A stretch of 22,625 nucleotides of DNA from Sanchytrium tribonematis (lineage: Eukaryota > Sanchytriomycota > Sanchytriomycetes > Sanchytriales > Sanchytriaceae), in assembly GCA_018985235.1 (NCBI GenBank), contig JADGIG010000081.1:1-22625 (forward strand). The letters are read 5' to 3'. Both the position numbers and the translations under genes were made by a program. Below the pieces are notes generated by a model that worked only from the letters and a program-made list of their open reading frames with translations, did no database searches and was not told the DNA's origin. The number at the start of each line of letters is the position of its first letter. Position 1 is the stretch's first letter. This document shows positions 1 through 8,400 of this stretch, in pieces.

Positions 1-75
1 AATCCGATTTTATACTCTTTTAAATAATTTAAAACCTCTAAATTGTGAATATAAACGGACTGGACATTGTTAATT

Positions 76-779
76 TTATTTCACTAAACACAAATCCAAC
101 CACGTGCAGTCAAATTCATTGCCATTCGTTTGTAAATATGATCCAATATCACTGGGTTCCATTGGCATTACCGTGTTAGTGATTGCAGATTCGTATGGCT
201 TTAAAAAACACCAAAAACGTGATCAATCAAGTTATAAGGGATATTGAAGCTATTGAGTGCATTTGCTACTGATTGGCATTCTACTAATATCTTGAATTTC
301 AGTTTTGAATGAATAAATGAGGATGTGTCGCAAATAATTGGAAGCAAAATTTGACGAAGTTTGCGATATTCTTGTAAATCCTCCATCTCAGCATTCAAGG
401 ACAGTAATGATACATTAAACTCATCAAAACTATCAGACAATTGATGTAATGGAAATAATTGGCCATCTATTTGGAATTGAGCGAATTCTGAGATTTTAAG
501 ACGATCTAAAACTTTGATATTGTTAGATTCTATGGATTTTATCTCTTTTAATAAGGATGTTAGATTAAAAATATAGTTACTACCAAGACAAATGGTGGTA
601 TTTGTACGGAATATGGGAGATGGCAAATATTGTAAGACATGTTTTGTGCCATCAAGTATAAAATATCTGGATTTAAGGGTATCCGCACTGCAATAGATGT
701 CAGCTGATAATGATAATTGATAGGATATATAGTCTGTAACCTCATTTCCGTGTTGAAGACCCAATATTACGTCAACCAT
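76..779 (-). CDS. Hypothetical protein, two exons proposed
   Basis: I do not recognise this protein. The first exon (779 to 219) opens with ATG at 779 and encodes about 187 residues, with no signal peptide or membrane segment and a charged, probably helical middle (around residues 110-150). Without splicing it stops at TAA inside a T-rich stretch. Removing 20 nt (218 to 199, GT...AG) continues the frame for 40 more residues, beginning PYESAITNTV and ending with TAA at 78-76. The proposed intron is less typical than the other five in the window (5' GTTTTT, 3' TTAAAG), so the unspliced 192-residue form is still possible. It is divergent from the small-protein gene at 987. Seen: the open frames and GT/AG. 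Inferred: the splice. Confidence 0.55.
199..218 (-). other. Proposed 20-nt intron (atypical)
   Basis: GTTTTTGGTGTTTTTTAAAG on the minus strand. It carries an in-frame TAA, and removal joins two open frames in phase 0. It lacks the GTA start and TTRAYNTAG end of the other short introns, so it is the weakest of the set. Confidence 0.4.
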
Positions 780-986
780 GATGTTTAGAGGGGAGAAGCG
801 ATAAATTCTACCTTATGCCGTGGTAAACCACAAGTATAACTATCCGAATCAACTTGTGTACTCACCCCACGGTGGGGCAATCAAATATATTGACAAAAGT
901 AAGCTTTGATTGGTGTCAATTCTCATATTCATAAACTTTTTATTATGCGAAGTTGTACAAATAGAGCACGCACATTTCCGTAGTAA
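780..986. promoter_or_regulatory. Divergent intergenic region with two perfect palindromes
   Basis: This 207-base gap separates two divergent genes and must hold both promoters. It contains GTGGTAAACCAC (820-831) and CCCCACGGTGGGG (865-877). The second has a one-base centre, so it is better read as a binding site on DNA than as an RNA hairpin. No clear TATA box was identified. Confidence 0.35.
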
Positions 987-1265
987 ATGGATCTAACCCT
1001 TTCTCGTGTATTAAAATTGTCTGCATTGAAGCAATATAATGTGAATATGAACTTGCAAAAGACTGTAAAACTCAGAGAGATGTTGAAAAAGTTGCGAAAA
1101 AAGTATCCAATTCAATATATATTGTATTTTAATCCGGAACTGAATGAGGCAGAAATAATGGAGGAGTTAGGTCTTATGTTGGAAAATGGAGACACAGGAG
1201 TCAAGGAAATTACAAGCGAACTCGAAATTTTTAATTTTCCGTGTAATATATCTTCTTGTGAGTAA
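987..1265 (+). CDS. Small orphan protein, tandem family member A
   Basis: A 92-residue protein with ATG at 987 and no signal peptide or membrane helix. I do not recognise a family in the literature. Residues from about 29 on align without gaps over some 54 positions to the proteins at 1443 and 1935. The shared pattern is a basic helix, then P-[IV]-x-[YF]-[IL], then [NR]-P-x-L, then an acidic helix with L-x-x-M; here it reads YPIQYILYFNPEL. Members A and B also share NG[DE]T. The product is basic in the middle and acidic toward the end. Its function is unknown; tandem position and divergence suggest a rapidly evolving duplicated gene. Confidence 0.65.
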   Translation: MDLTLSRVLKLSALKQYNVNMNLQKTVKLREMLKKLRKKYPIQYILYFNPELNEAEIMEELGLMLENGDTGVKEITSELEIFNFPCNISSCE

Positions 1266-1442
1266 ATGTTTATAAATTAATGAAAAAGTGCGCAAAGATT
1301 ACAAAACCTCATATGGAATTGTAGTATTTTGCAGAACCCAGTGTCCCAAGTCTGTGTGACTCACTTTGATTGGAATTTGCGAAATGAAGCAAGCACACGG
1401 ATTTTCGTATTTCTACGCACTGCGCCCTCATTGACATTCCCA

Positions 1443-1712
1443 ATGGACGATGCGGTGCAAATCTTACAGTTCTATTTGATGAAGGAACCAAGAGCAGATG
1501 AATCATTGGGAATGAAGACGCTAAAACGAAACGCAATCATTCAAATTCGCAAACAATTTCCTGTTTTGTTTCTTTGCAATTGTCGTCCTAAACTGGACAA
1601 GAATGATTTCAGCATGACATTGCAGCAAATGGTTAGCAACGGGGAGACTACTTTCGCTCACGTAATGGCAGAATTTGATGCTATGAAGTTAAAAATTCAA
1701 AATAAAGTCTAA
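1443..1712 (+). CDS. Small orphan protein, tandem family member B
   Basis: An 89-residue protein, chosen to start at ATG 1443 because that gives a length and N-terminus (MDDAVQILQFYLMKEP) like its neighbours. The frame is open upstream to 1329 but without a better start. The core FPVLFLCNCRPKLDKND lines up with YPIQYILYFNPELNEAE of member A and NPISYLLAANPNLTYSE of member C, with no gaps. No known domain is recognised. The gene lies 177 bases after member A, on the same strand. Confidence 0.6.
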   Translation: MDDAVQILQFYLMKEPRADESLGMKTLKRNAIIQIRKQFPVLFLCNCRPKLDKNDFSMTLQQMVSNGETTFAHVMAEFDAMKLKIQNKV

Positions 1713-1934
1713 TAATTTTAATGCTTTCCAACTGGTGCATAATTTTTCTTCTATCTTTTAATTTAAAAAATACCAAGTCGTATGGCACCAATCCCACATC
1801 CTCCAGTTACTTGTGATTTGCTTCAAAGGGTTCTGGAATGTGCTTGCCAATTTTTCAAAGTGTTTGATTGGCCCGATCATCATCAATCTCTTTAATTGAT
1901 CCCTTTTAATCAAGTCCCTGCCCACTCTTTTCAA

Positions 1935-2201
1935 ATGAACAAACTGCTCACTGTTACCGAGAACATGAGAATCGTACAACTCTCCTTTAAAAAGAACAAC
2001 ACAAATGATCTACGGAAAAGAGTCATGATCAAAAGCATTACTGAACAAATACAGGCTGAGAATCCAATATCATATTTATTAGCAGCTAATCCAAACCTAA
2101 CTTATTCAGAAATCTCTTTATCTTTACGAATGATGGTAAAAGAAAATATGACCTCCAAGGACAGAATAAGATCAGACATGAAAACCCTGTTTAATAAATA
2201 A
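1935..2201 (+). CDS. Small orphan protein, tandem family member C
   Basis: An 88-residue protein if it starts at ATG 1935; ATG 1965 (78 residues) is the alternative. The longer form matches member A in length. It carries LRKRVMIKSI followed by NPISYLLAANPNL, the same order of elements as members A and B, then a helical C-terminal part with L-R-M-M. It ends TAA within AATAAATAA, so a poly(A) signal overlaps the stop. No known domain is seen. It lies upstream of a PacC-like zinc-finger gene on the same strand. Confidence 0.6.
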   Translation: MNKLLTVTENMRIVQLSFKKNNTNDLRKRVMIKSITEQIQAENPISYLLAANPNLTYSEISLSLRMMVKENMTSKDRIRSDMKTLFNK

Positions 2202-2313
2202 GAATAATCATCGAAAAAAGAAGTGGTGGGTTCCTCGCTTGTACTCTTTCCATTGATTTGATGAAAATAGTAAGAAATGGGGGCTAAATAAGGGGTATTT
2301 TGTGACTTTCTGT

Positions 2314-2685
2314 ATGTCATCGTGCAAGTGGCAAAATTGTGATTACATGGCTATGACTGCCAAAGACCTCTACCACCACACCATACAGCAGCATGTTAAA
2401 GGCGCTAAACAGTGTTTCTGGGAAACATGCAGATATTTTGGAGACAAACCGGGACTGTTATACAGCCATATCATACAGCATATCGAATATTATCCATATA
2501 TTTGCTCGAATTGTAACAGAAAATTCAAAAGGAAACATGATCGACGGAAGCATCTAGCGAGTATACATCAAATTTACACTCATGATGCAAATGAGAGTAT
2601 CAGTCCCGTAAAATCAGTGTCGTCTGATGTGGAGTCACCCAAATCACCTAAATTTGATGTCAGCTATTTAATAAATAAAGATTAA
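2314..2685 (+). CDS. PacC/Rim101-like three-zinc-finger protein
   Basis: A 123-residue probable DNA-binding protein. ATG 2314 is the first ATG in the frame (the open frame before it has only GTG). It has three C2H2 fingers: CKWQNC...H...H, CFWETC...SH...H and CSNC..KFKR..DRRKH...H. Tryptophan after the first cysteine, C-x4-C spacing in fingers 1 and 2, and a KFKR-type third finger are hallmarks of the fungal PacC/Rim101 family, which responds to ambient pH. PacC proteins are usually several hundred residues with a processed regulatory tail. This one has only about 40 residues after the fingers, with SP dipeptides (SISPVK, VESPKSPK) that could be proline-directed kinase sites. So it is a minimal relative, and a pH role is inference only. 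Confidence 0.75.
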   Translation: MSSCKWQNCDYMAMTAKDLYHHTIQQHVKGAKQCFWETCRYFGDKPGLLYSHIIQHIEYYPYICSNCNRKFKRKHDRRKHLASIHQIYTHDANESISPVKSVSSDVESPKSPKFDVSYLINKD

Positions 2686-2885
2686 ATTGCAAATTTGTTC
2701 TATTTCTCTAGTTTCAACTTTAAAATTCGTAAAAAAACCATCTTCTGGAACGACTTTACTCTACTTAGCTGTGTAAATTCTCAATAAATATTATCAAAGA
2801 GATATTGGAGCCAATTCTTCAACAGTATCGACGGATTGAGGTGCATTTATCGAATTTAATATCATAAAACAATCGTGGCTTGTAA

Positions 2886-3056
2886 ATGATCAAAATATCT
2901 GTTTATAAACTAGTAGAAAATGATAATTTATTACGATATACCTTAATTACTAACGCATTAAAGCATCTGCGTGACGAAAACACTCCAAAATTCGATAAAT
3001 TATTCAAAAAGTATAAAATGAAAGCATTATATCAGGAATTACAACAAGTGACTTAA
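2886..3056 (+). CDS. Small orphan protein, family member D
   Basis: A 56-residue ORF from ATG 2886 to TAA 3054-3056. It resembles member E on the other strand: an N-terminal SV..L(V/L), an acidic-asparagine segment (ENDNLL), then a helix (LITNALKHL) and P-K-[FL]-D-x-[IL]-F. It lacks the C-terminal acidic helix of members A to C. The similarity between D and E is visible by eye but short, so this call rests on the repeated pattern and the location in the cluster. No known domain. Confidence 0.4.
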   Translation: MIKISVYKLVENDNLLRYTLITNALKHLRDENTPKFDKLFKKYKMKALYQELQQVT

Positions 3057-3127
3057 TAAATAATCATCTATCTTGCTCTTTTGAACTCGATTCGTCTATC
3101 GAAATGTGTTTCAAAATTTAAATTTTA

Positions 3128-3838
3128 TTAATAGATCATGTCTGAAAAGTTGACTCTTTCTTCATCTAATTTCATCTGCAATTGTTGGAGCAATAAATTG
3201 AATGAGGCCATGTTCGCTTTTTTCACGGATGTGGTGTAAGCTTCATTCTTTTTCAATATTTCTAGCGAATAAGCTGCTCCTGACGAGGCATTTGGCATTT
3301 TTGGTATGATATTGACTAGTTTAGGAGATCCATGAGGTGTGGTATGGCGGGATCCAAGAGGCGTGGGTGTTTGTGGGCTAGATGGTAATTGTTTTGAGCA
3401 TGTTTTCAAATGAATTTTATGGTCATACTTTCTTTTCGAGGTCTTCCCGCATTTGCACTGGAACATATAAATGTTAACATGGGTTAACAAGTGAGAGATC
3501 ATGTTGCCACGCGTAGACTTTGTCTTAACGCATCCGTGCCATTTGCATTCGTTGCTGAATGTTGCGTGTTTGATAAACCCAACGTGTTCTGAAAGATGCT
3601 TTAACGCATTCTCATCACCTTCTATTTGAGCTTCACAATTATTCCATTTGCAGATTATCTTTGTCATTTTAGAGATTTGGGAGCTTCTTCTTAAGTAGGA
3701 CGTCAGAGACCTATTGCGTGTCTGTCTGCAAATGAGATGTGAGAAAACCGAGTGCAGCAGGGTTAACAGATCTGTTTTCAGACTTTTTCTGCACTCAGGA
3801 TCGGCAGACCTGTGGATCTGATATTGCAAAATTGCCAT
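3128..3838 (-). CDS. PacC-like zinc-finger protein with degenerate third finger
   Basis: The open frame begins at ATG 3838 (236 residues); ATG 3667 (179 residues, MTKIICKW) would give a start like that of the zinc-finger gene at 2314. Fingers: CKWNNC...H...H and CKWHGC...SH...H, both C-x4-C as in PacC/Rim101, then a broken third finger with C-x-C spacing and a final cysteine instead of histidine (CKCGKTSKRKYD ... HLKTC). A Ser/Pro/Thr-rich linker with SP and TP sites follows, then a helical C-terminus that may form a coiled coil (LLLQQLQMKLDEE). The 57 residues upstream of the second ATG resemble the small-protein family of this cluster (see findings). Nuclear DNA binding is inferred. The gene converges with the plus-strand copy. 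Confidence 0.7.
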   Translation of the reverse strand: MAILQYQIHRSADPECRKSLKTDLLTLLHSVFSHLICRQTRNRSLTSYLRRSSQISKMTKIICKWNNCEAQIEGDENALKHLSEHVGFIKHATFSNECKWHGCVKTKSTRGNMISHLLTHVNIYMFQCKCGKTSKRKYDHKIHLKTCSKQLPSSPQTPTPLGSRHTTPHGSPKLVNIIPKMPNASSGAAYSLEILKKNEAYTTSVKKANMASFNLLLQQLQMKLDEERVNFSDMIY

Positions 3839-3877
3839 TTCAAAGAAGTAAATCGATTAGAATTAATTTATTTTGAG

Positions 3878-4036
3878 TCATTCAAAGTATTCCATAGGTC
3901 TACTTGGAAAAATAACGTCTAGTTTTGGGTAATTTGCCACAAATCTCTTTTTTATGTTGCCAATCATGACGGATCTGTAGAGACTGAGTTCGTTTTCTTC
4001 TTTTAAAAGTGTCATCATGAGAACTGATTTATCCAT
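3878..4036 (-). CDS. Small orphan protein, family member E
   Basis: A 52-residue ORF, ATG at 4036-4034 and TGA at 3880-3878. It reads MDKSVLMMTLLKEENELSLY, then RSVMIGNIKKRF, then NYPKLDVIF. The VMI..I helix followed by P-x-L matches members C and D. It ends 39 bases before the zinc-finger ORF at 3838 on the same strand, mirroring the plus-strand order of small ORF then zinc-finger gene. No known domain; too short to be sure. Confidence 0.4.
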   Translation of the reverse strand: MDKSVLMMTLLKEENELSLYRSVMIGNIKKRFVANYPKLDVIFPSRPMEYFE

Positions 4037-4370
4037 TGTCATTATAAGTATTAAATGGTTGGTTGCTATTTATGTATTTTAGCGGGTAAGACAAATTCCC
4101 CCTGTCAAACCTGTTTTGCACACAATTAGACATTTGTGCGCTGGTATCATGTCGCACTTGAGCGCAATAGACCGGAGAGATACACCATATATCTCACAAA
4201 TCAATGTGACAGCATCAAACCAAACCCCGGGTATTTTGAAGCATTTTTTCAATAATTCAACATTCCAGATCTCAAATAATTAAAGTGCGTTTAAAGAATA
4301 TTCTATAAAGTTGAGATTGCAATTGGTAGCTTGCAACTAACAAAACCTGTAACGTTAAACTTCAACGATG
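4037..4370. other. Intergenic stretch with overlapping coding-like frames
   Basis: No recognised gene. On the minus strand a frame without ATG at its start is open from 4279 to 4079 (66 codons, with a plausible globular composition, e.g. PGVWFDAVTLICEIYGVSL). On the plus strand an ATG ORF runs 4149-4283 (44 residues, MSHLSAIDRRDTPYISQINV). They overlap, so at most one is likely real. Short inverted repeats are present (GTGCG/CGCAC around 4137-4156; GAGATA/TATCTC around 4176-4194). The sequence was compared in mind with U1, U2, U4, U5, U6 and SRP RNA signatures and matched none. Confidence 0.3.
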
Positions 4371-4451
4371 GGCGGTTTGGCGGAGAGGTTAACGCGATTG
4401 ACTCGAAATCAATTTCCTTAGGGAGCGCAGGTTCGAATCCTGCAGCCGTCG
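4371..4451 (+). tRNA. tRNA-Ser (anticodon CGA)
   Basis: A complete 81-base cloverleaf without intron or encoded CCA. Acceptor stem GGCGGTT pairs with AGCCGTC (two wobble pairs), with discriminator G. The anticodon stem ATTGA/TCAAT holds loop CTCGAAA, giving anticodon CGA, which reads UCG serine codons. The long variable arm (TTCCTTAGGGAGC) is the class II feature expected for tRNA-Ser. The T arm is GCAGG-TTCGAAT-CCTGC, and GGTTCGAATCC is a good B box. A T-run at 4465-4473 can serve as the Pol III terminator. Confidence 0.95.
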
Positions 4452-4505
4452 TCTTTAATTTTCTCTTTTTGGATGATTTGTAAAACAGAAATGAGCTTTA
4501 ATTTT

Positions 4506-5318
4506 TTATTCATTTTGTTTATTCAACAAATGAGAATACTCATACAAACCTTCCTCCGATCGAGGAGGATCCTTAAAAGTCATTTTGATAGCCTGCTCTA
4601 GTTTGACCTCATTCAATGATCCACAATTAGATGGACATGTACCGATTAATATAGTTCCAAAGTCAAGTGAGTTCATTTCCTCTTTTTGTTTTAAATAATA
4701 AAGAGAATTGGGTAAAATTTGGCATTCTAAAATCCTATTTTGGCCACATGTACACTTTTTAAATTTAGTATCGCGTGTCTGATCTGTTATGAAGATGTTC
4801 TGGGTCCATCTGATCACTGTGCTTGGAAATGCTTCTTGATAAAGTAGAAATCCCAAAGAATCCTTTGAAAATTCCTCATCGTCATCTTCTTCCTCATCCT
4901 CTAATATTTCATATCTCTTGTACATCTTAGTGTTGTTTTTTGGATTTTTTGATTCTAATTTTGGGCAGCAAACGTCTTCCAATCCACGTAATTCATTTGG
5001 CAAATCTACTTTTAGCCATTCTCGATGGATTCTGGCTATTTTGACTTCATTACATCCTTGTTTACATGCATAGCAGTAAATGGTGCGTACTAGATTGTCT
5101 ATTTTCTTGGAATATTGACAAATTAAAGCCATTAATTTCGAACATTGTTCGCAATGATATTCGGTATTGAAATTGTTGGGTGATCCACCTAGCTGGTTAA
5201 TTAATACGCAATAATCATCTGTATCTATTGCTTTCCAAAATGCGGCATTGCGCTTCTCTACATATCCAACGTTTGTCATTTTTAAAAGTGTCTGATCCCG
5301 ATTTCCCCTCCAAAACAT
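4506..5318 (-). CDS. PDCD2: PDCD2/Tsr4-like ribosome-assembly chaperone
   Basis: A 270-residue protein from ATG 5318; ATG 5279 (MTNVGYVEKRN) is an alternative start. PDCD2/Tsr4 proteins bind nascent ribosomal protein uS5 and escort it during 40S assembly. The N-terminal part has the family's LGGSPNNF (compare GGxPxW) and the zinc-binding region with C56-x2-C59, then L-M-A-L-x-x-Q and R-T-I-Y-C-Y-A-C. A strongly acidic linker (EDEEEDDDEE, near residue 144) precedes the C-terminal PDCD2_C part: FPSTVIRW, then C-x-CGQ-x-R-x-x-E-C-Q-x-L-P and DFGTILIGTCPSNC. Both cysteine clusters are intact and the length is normal for the shorter family members. No intron seen. Confidence 0.85.
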   Translation of the reverse strand: MFWRGNRDQTLLKMTNVGYVEKRNAAFWKAIDTDDYCVLINQLGGSPNNFNTEYHCEQCSKLMALICQYSKKIDNLVRTIYCYACKQGCNEVKIARIHREWLKVDLPNELRGLEDVCCPKLESKNPKNNTKMYKRYEILEDEEEDDDEEFSKDSLGFLLYQEAFPSTVIRWTQNIFITDQTRDTKFKKCTCGQNRILECQILPNSLYYLKQKEEMNSLDFGTILIGTCPSNCGSLNEVKLEQAIKMTFKDPPRSEEGLYEYSHLLNKQNE

Positions 5319-5471
5319 GAAATTTAAATTTCTTTAGATCATTTCTACACATCCTCAAGCCTATTGTCTATACGCAGATGTCCCCAAAGCATTAAATATC
5401 ATACTATTCCATATGTTTTCTACTTTACCAATATTTTTGAAATGTGGCTGGTTTAAAACGCGCCAGAGACT

Positions 5472-8400
5472 ATGGATTTCATATCACAGACTCCATCTGT
5501 TAGTAGCAGAGAAACTTCTACATTTAGTCTATTCAATACCAATAGAAGAGCCAGGATTCTCAGAGATTATCATTCTACGGATGAAAATGAAATTTCCGTA
5601 GAACAAGATGACATGGTTACTATCCTCTTTATGGAAGAAATGAAAGACATTACAAAGACCTCCAAAGTACTCATTGAACACCACGGTAGACTGGGATGGA
5701 TTCCTTGTAATTATATTACGATGGAGGAGGAAGAAACAAAAACTGCTCCAACTCCTGTAGAAACCCTCAAACTAGCACCAATTACAAACAACGTACCTCC
5801 ACCTATCTCAATTACTACCAACTCAATTAATAAAAAAGATAAAAAGAAATCCGTCTTAAATCCGGGTTCTCCAGTGATTGTGAAATCTCCTCAAAAGATG
5901 GAAATGCCCGCGTTACCCAGCAAAACATGGACAGATTTCATGGGTAGAGAACAAATTGACAATCTTAAATTGACTAAAACTGAAATTAAACGCCAGGAAT
6001 GTATTTATGAGCTTCTATTAACAGAACAAGATTATGTGAGAGATTTAGAAATGATTATTGATGTATACATCAGACCACTTCGTAAATCAAGAATATTATC
6101 AATTAAAGATATTGGGATTATATTTGGAGTGTGGGAGCAGCTTGTTCCAGTTAATTCTGAACTGCTCAAGAAACTAGATGAAAAACACATTATTTCACCC
6201 GTGATTGAAGAAATTGGGGACATTTGGAGTAATATCACGGATTATATGAAAGTATACACCATGTATTGCAGTAACCATCCCTACGCGCTAATGCGACTCG
6301 AAAAAGTGAATAATATCAAGGCATTTAATAAATTCGCCCAACAATGTCAAATCTCCCCAGAATGTAGAAATTTGCCACTATCCAGTTATTTATTGAAGCC
6401 AGTCCAGCGTATTTGCAAATATCCCTTGTTAATTCGTGAAATATTAAAACATACCCCTAAAGAACATCGTGATTTTGAGAATTTACAGCAGGGACTCTTA
6501 AAAGTAGAGACCCTTGTCACCATTGTCAATGATCATGCCAAACAAACAGAAACTGTGCAGAAAATGATGAAAATACAAGCCAGTTTCAACAATAAAATCA
6601 TTATCGTGAGTCCTGCACGAACATTAGTCACAGAAAAAGAAGTAATGCAAGTTGTGATTAACAATGAAGACAAGACCATTAGTCGCCGTAGTCGCATTCT
6701 GTATATTTTCAATGATATGTTGATTATGGGCAAAGAAGAAAGATTACAAATGAGAAATGACGATGTCGTTAAAATGAAGGTGATTACTTCATTACAATAT
6801 GATAAATTACTTGTGAGTCAGTGCGCGCAGGGGGAATATGGTCACGAAAATTGTTTTGTTTTGAGTCGAAAAGATGGGGATGATTCGTATTTGATTCAAT
6901 GTAAAAACACGGAAGAGCGAAACAAATTGGTAAAGCAGTTTAAAGGATTGATTAGTGAGCATTTGAAATCATATTATAGGGTTCAAACACCTGTTAAACA
7001 GATTATAGTGGATAAACCAGTGAATATGAAGCGTAAATCACTTTTGGATGAAGTTCAAATACCAGAAGTGGATAATTTATTCATATTTGAAGAGCATTTG
7101 CAGGATATGTACGAAGACAGTAAAGATGAGATTGAAAATGAGATTATTGACGATATTGTGACTAGCAGTGAAGAAGAAGAGATTGAGCAAGTGGATATAG
7201 CTGCCAAAATGCTAGCACAGCATACTGCATTGACGGAACAAATTGCATTTGAGATTTCTCAGCATTCTTTGGAAAGTAATAGAAATTCGAGATTCTTTAA
7301 AACAGATAAATTTGACGCGCTTTCTGAAGATAAAACAGATACAACAAGTTCGAAAGAGAGTATATCTACTAGTATGCAAAGCGATTTACATAAAGAAGAA
7401 AAGATACCAATTTCTGAGATTAAAGAGAATGAAACATTACCAATTTCACAATTGGAGACAATGGACGATTCTGACAAGGAAAATCAAGCCAATAGCGTCA
7501 TACAAGAAAGAATGAAACAGTTAAACCGATCTAGTTTGGAGGTTAAAGATCCTAGAACACTTACAATCAAGAGAATGGCTAATTCTGGAAATGTAGCAAA
7601 TATGAAGACTCGTTTATCTGCAGACACTTTCACGCCACCAGAGAAGAAAGCACCAATTGTGCCACCTAAACCAGATTCACCAAAAGTAGAAACTCCAAAA
7701 GAGCCAATAAATGAGAAAATACCCCCACCCATTCCTCAAAAACATCAGCATAAAATGGAAGAATCACCAACACATAAACAAGCACCGCCTGTTCCTGCTA
7801 AACACGAGCAAGTTGCACCACTTGTGCCTGTGAAACGGATTGATATTAAAGCGCAAGAGAGACCACAAACTTCAGTTGAAATCAAATCTACCCCGACCTC
7901 TCCTGCTGAAATTAAATCTATACCTGTTGAGCAATCCAGCATAAATGCGACTGCAAATACAAATGCAAATTTAGATCATTCATCCAATCCGTTGCCGCCA
8001 TTACCAAATAAAAGACCATCTACTGAAGTCGCTCCAGACTCAAAACCTCTTGAAATGGACCAACAAATTGAGTTGATGAGCCTGAAAGTCGTCCAAAACA
8101 GACAACTACCACAAATGAGTAAGCCCGCTAAATCTGCGAGAATTGCGGGTGTTTTTAAAGCAGAAGAAGGAAAAAGAGAATATGTAATTTTTTATTGATT
8201 TAGATTTATGTAATTGAAATAACGCGGATTTCTAGTGATATTATCACTATATTTCAGACTTATAATGATTTCTTCGATTTACATTTGCAATTAATGAATC
8301 ATTTCCCAGAAGAAGCCGGTGTGAATATTAGTGATTTAATGGCCAAAAAACAAGATAAACCCATTAAAAGAATCATTCCAGAGCTACCTAGTAATATTGT

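Noticed and set aside
1758-1979. Minus-strand frame with LKRLMMIGPIKHF resembling member E of the small-protein family
   Set aside because: It starts with TTG, has no suitable ATG, and overlaps the start of member C on the other strand. The likeness covers too few residues to claim a gene.
4120-4200. Possible U4-like small nuclear RNA (TTTGTGCGCTGGTATCATG)
   Set aside because: Only the 5' stretch is vaguely similar; the U6-pairing region and the 5' stem-loop of U4 are absent.
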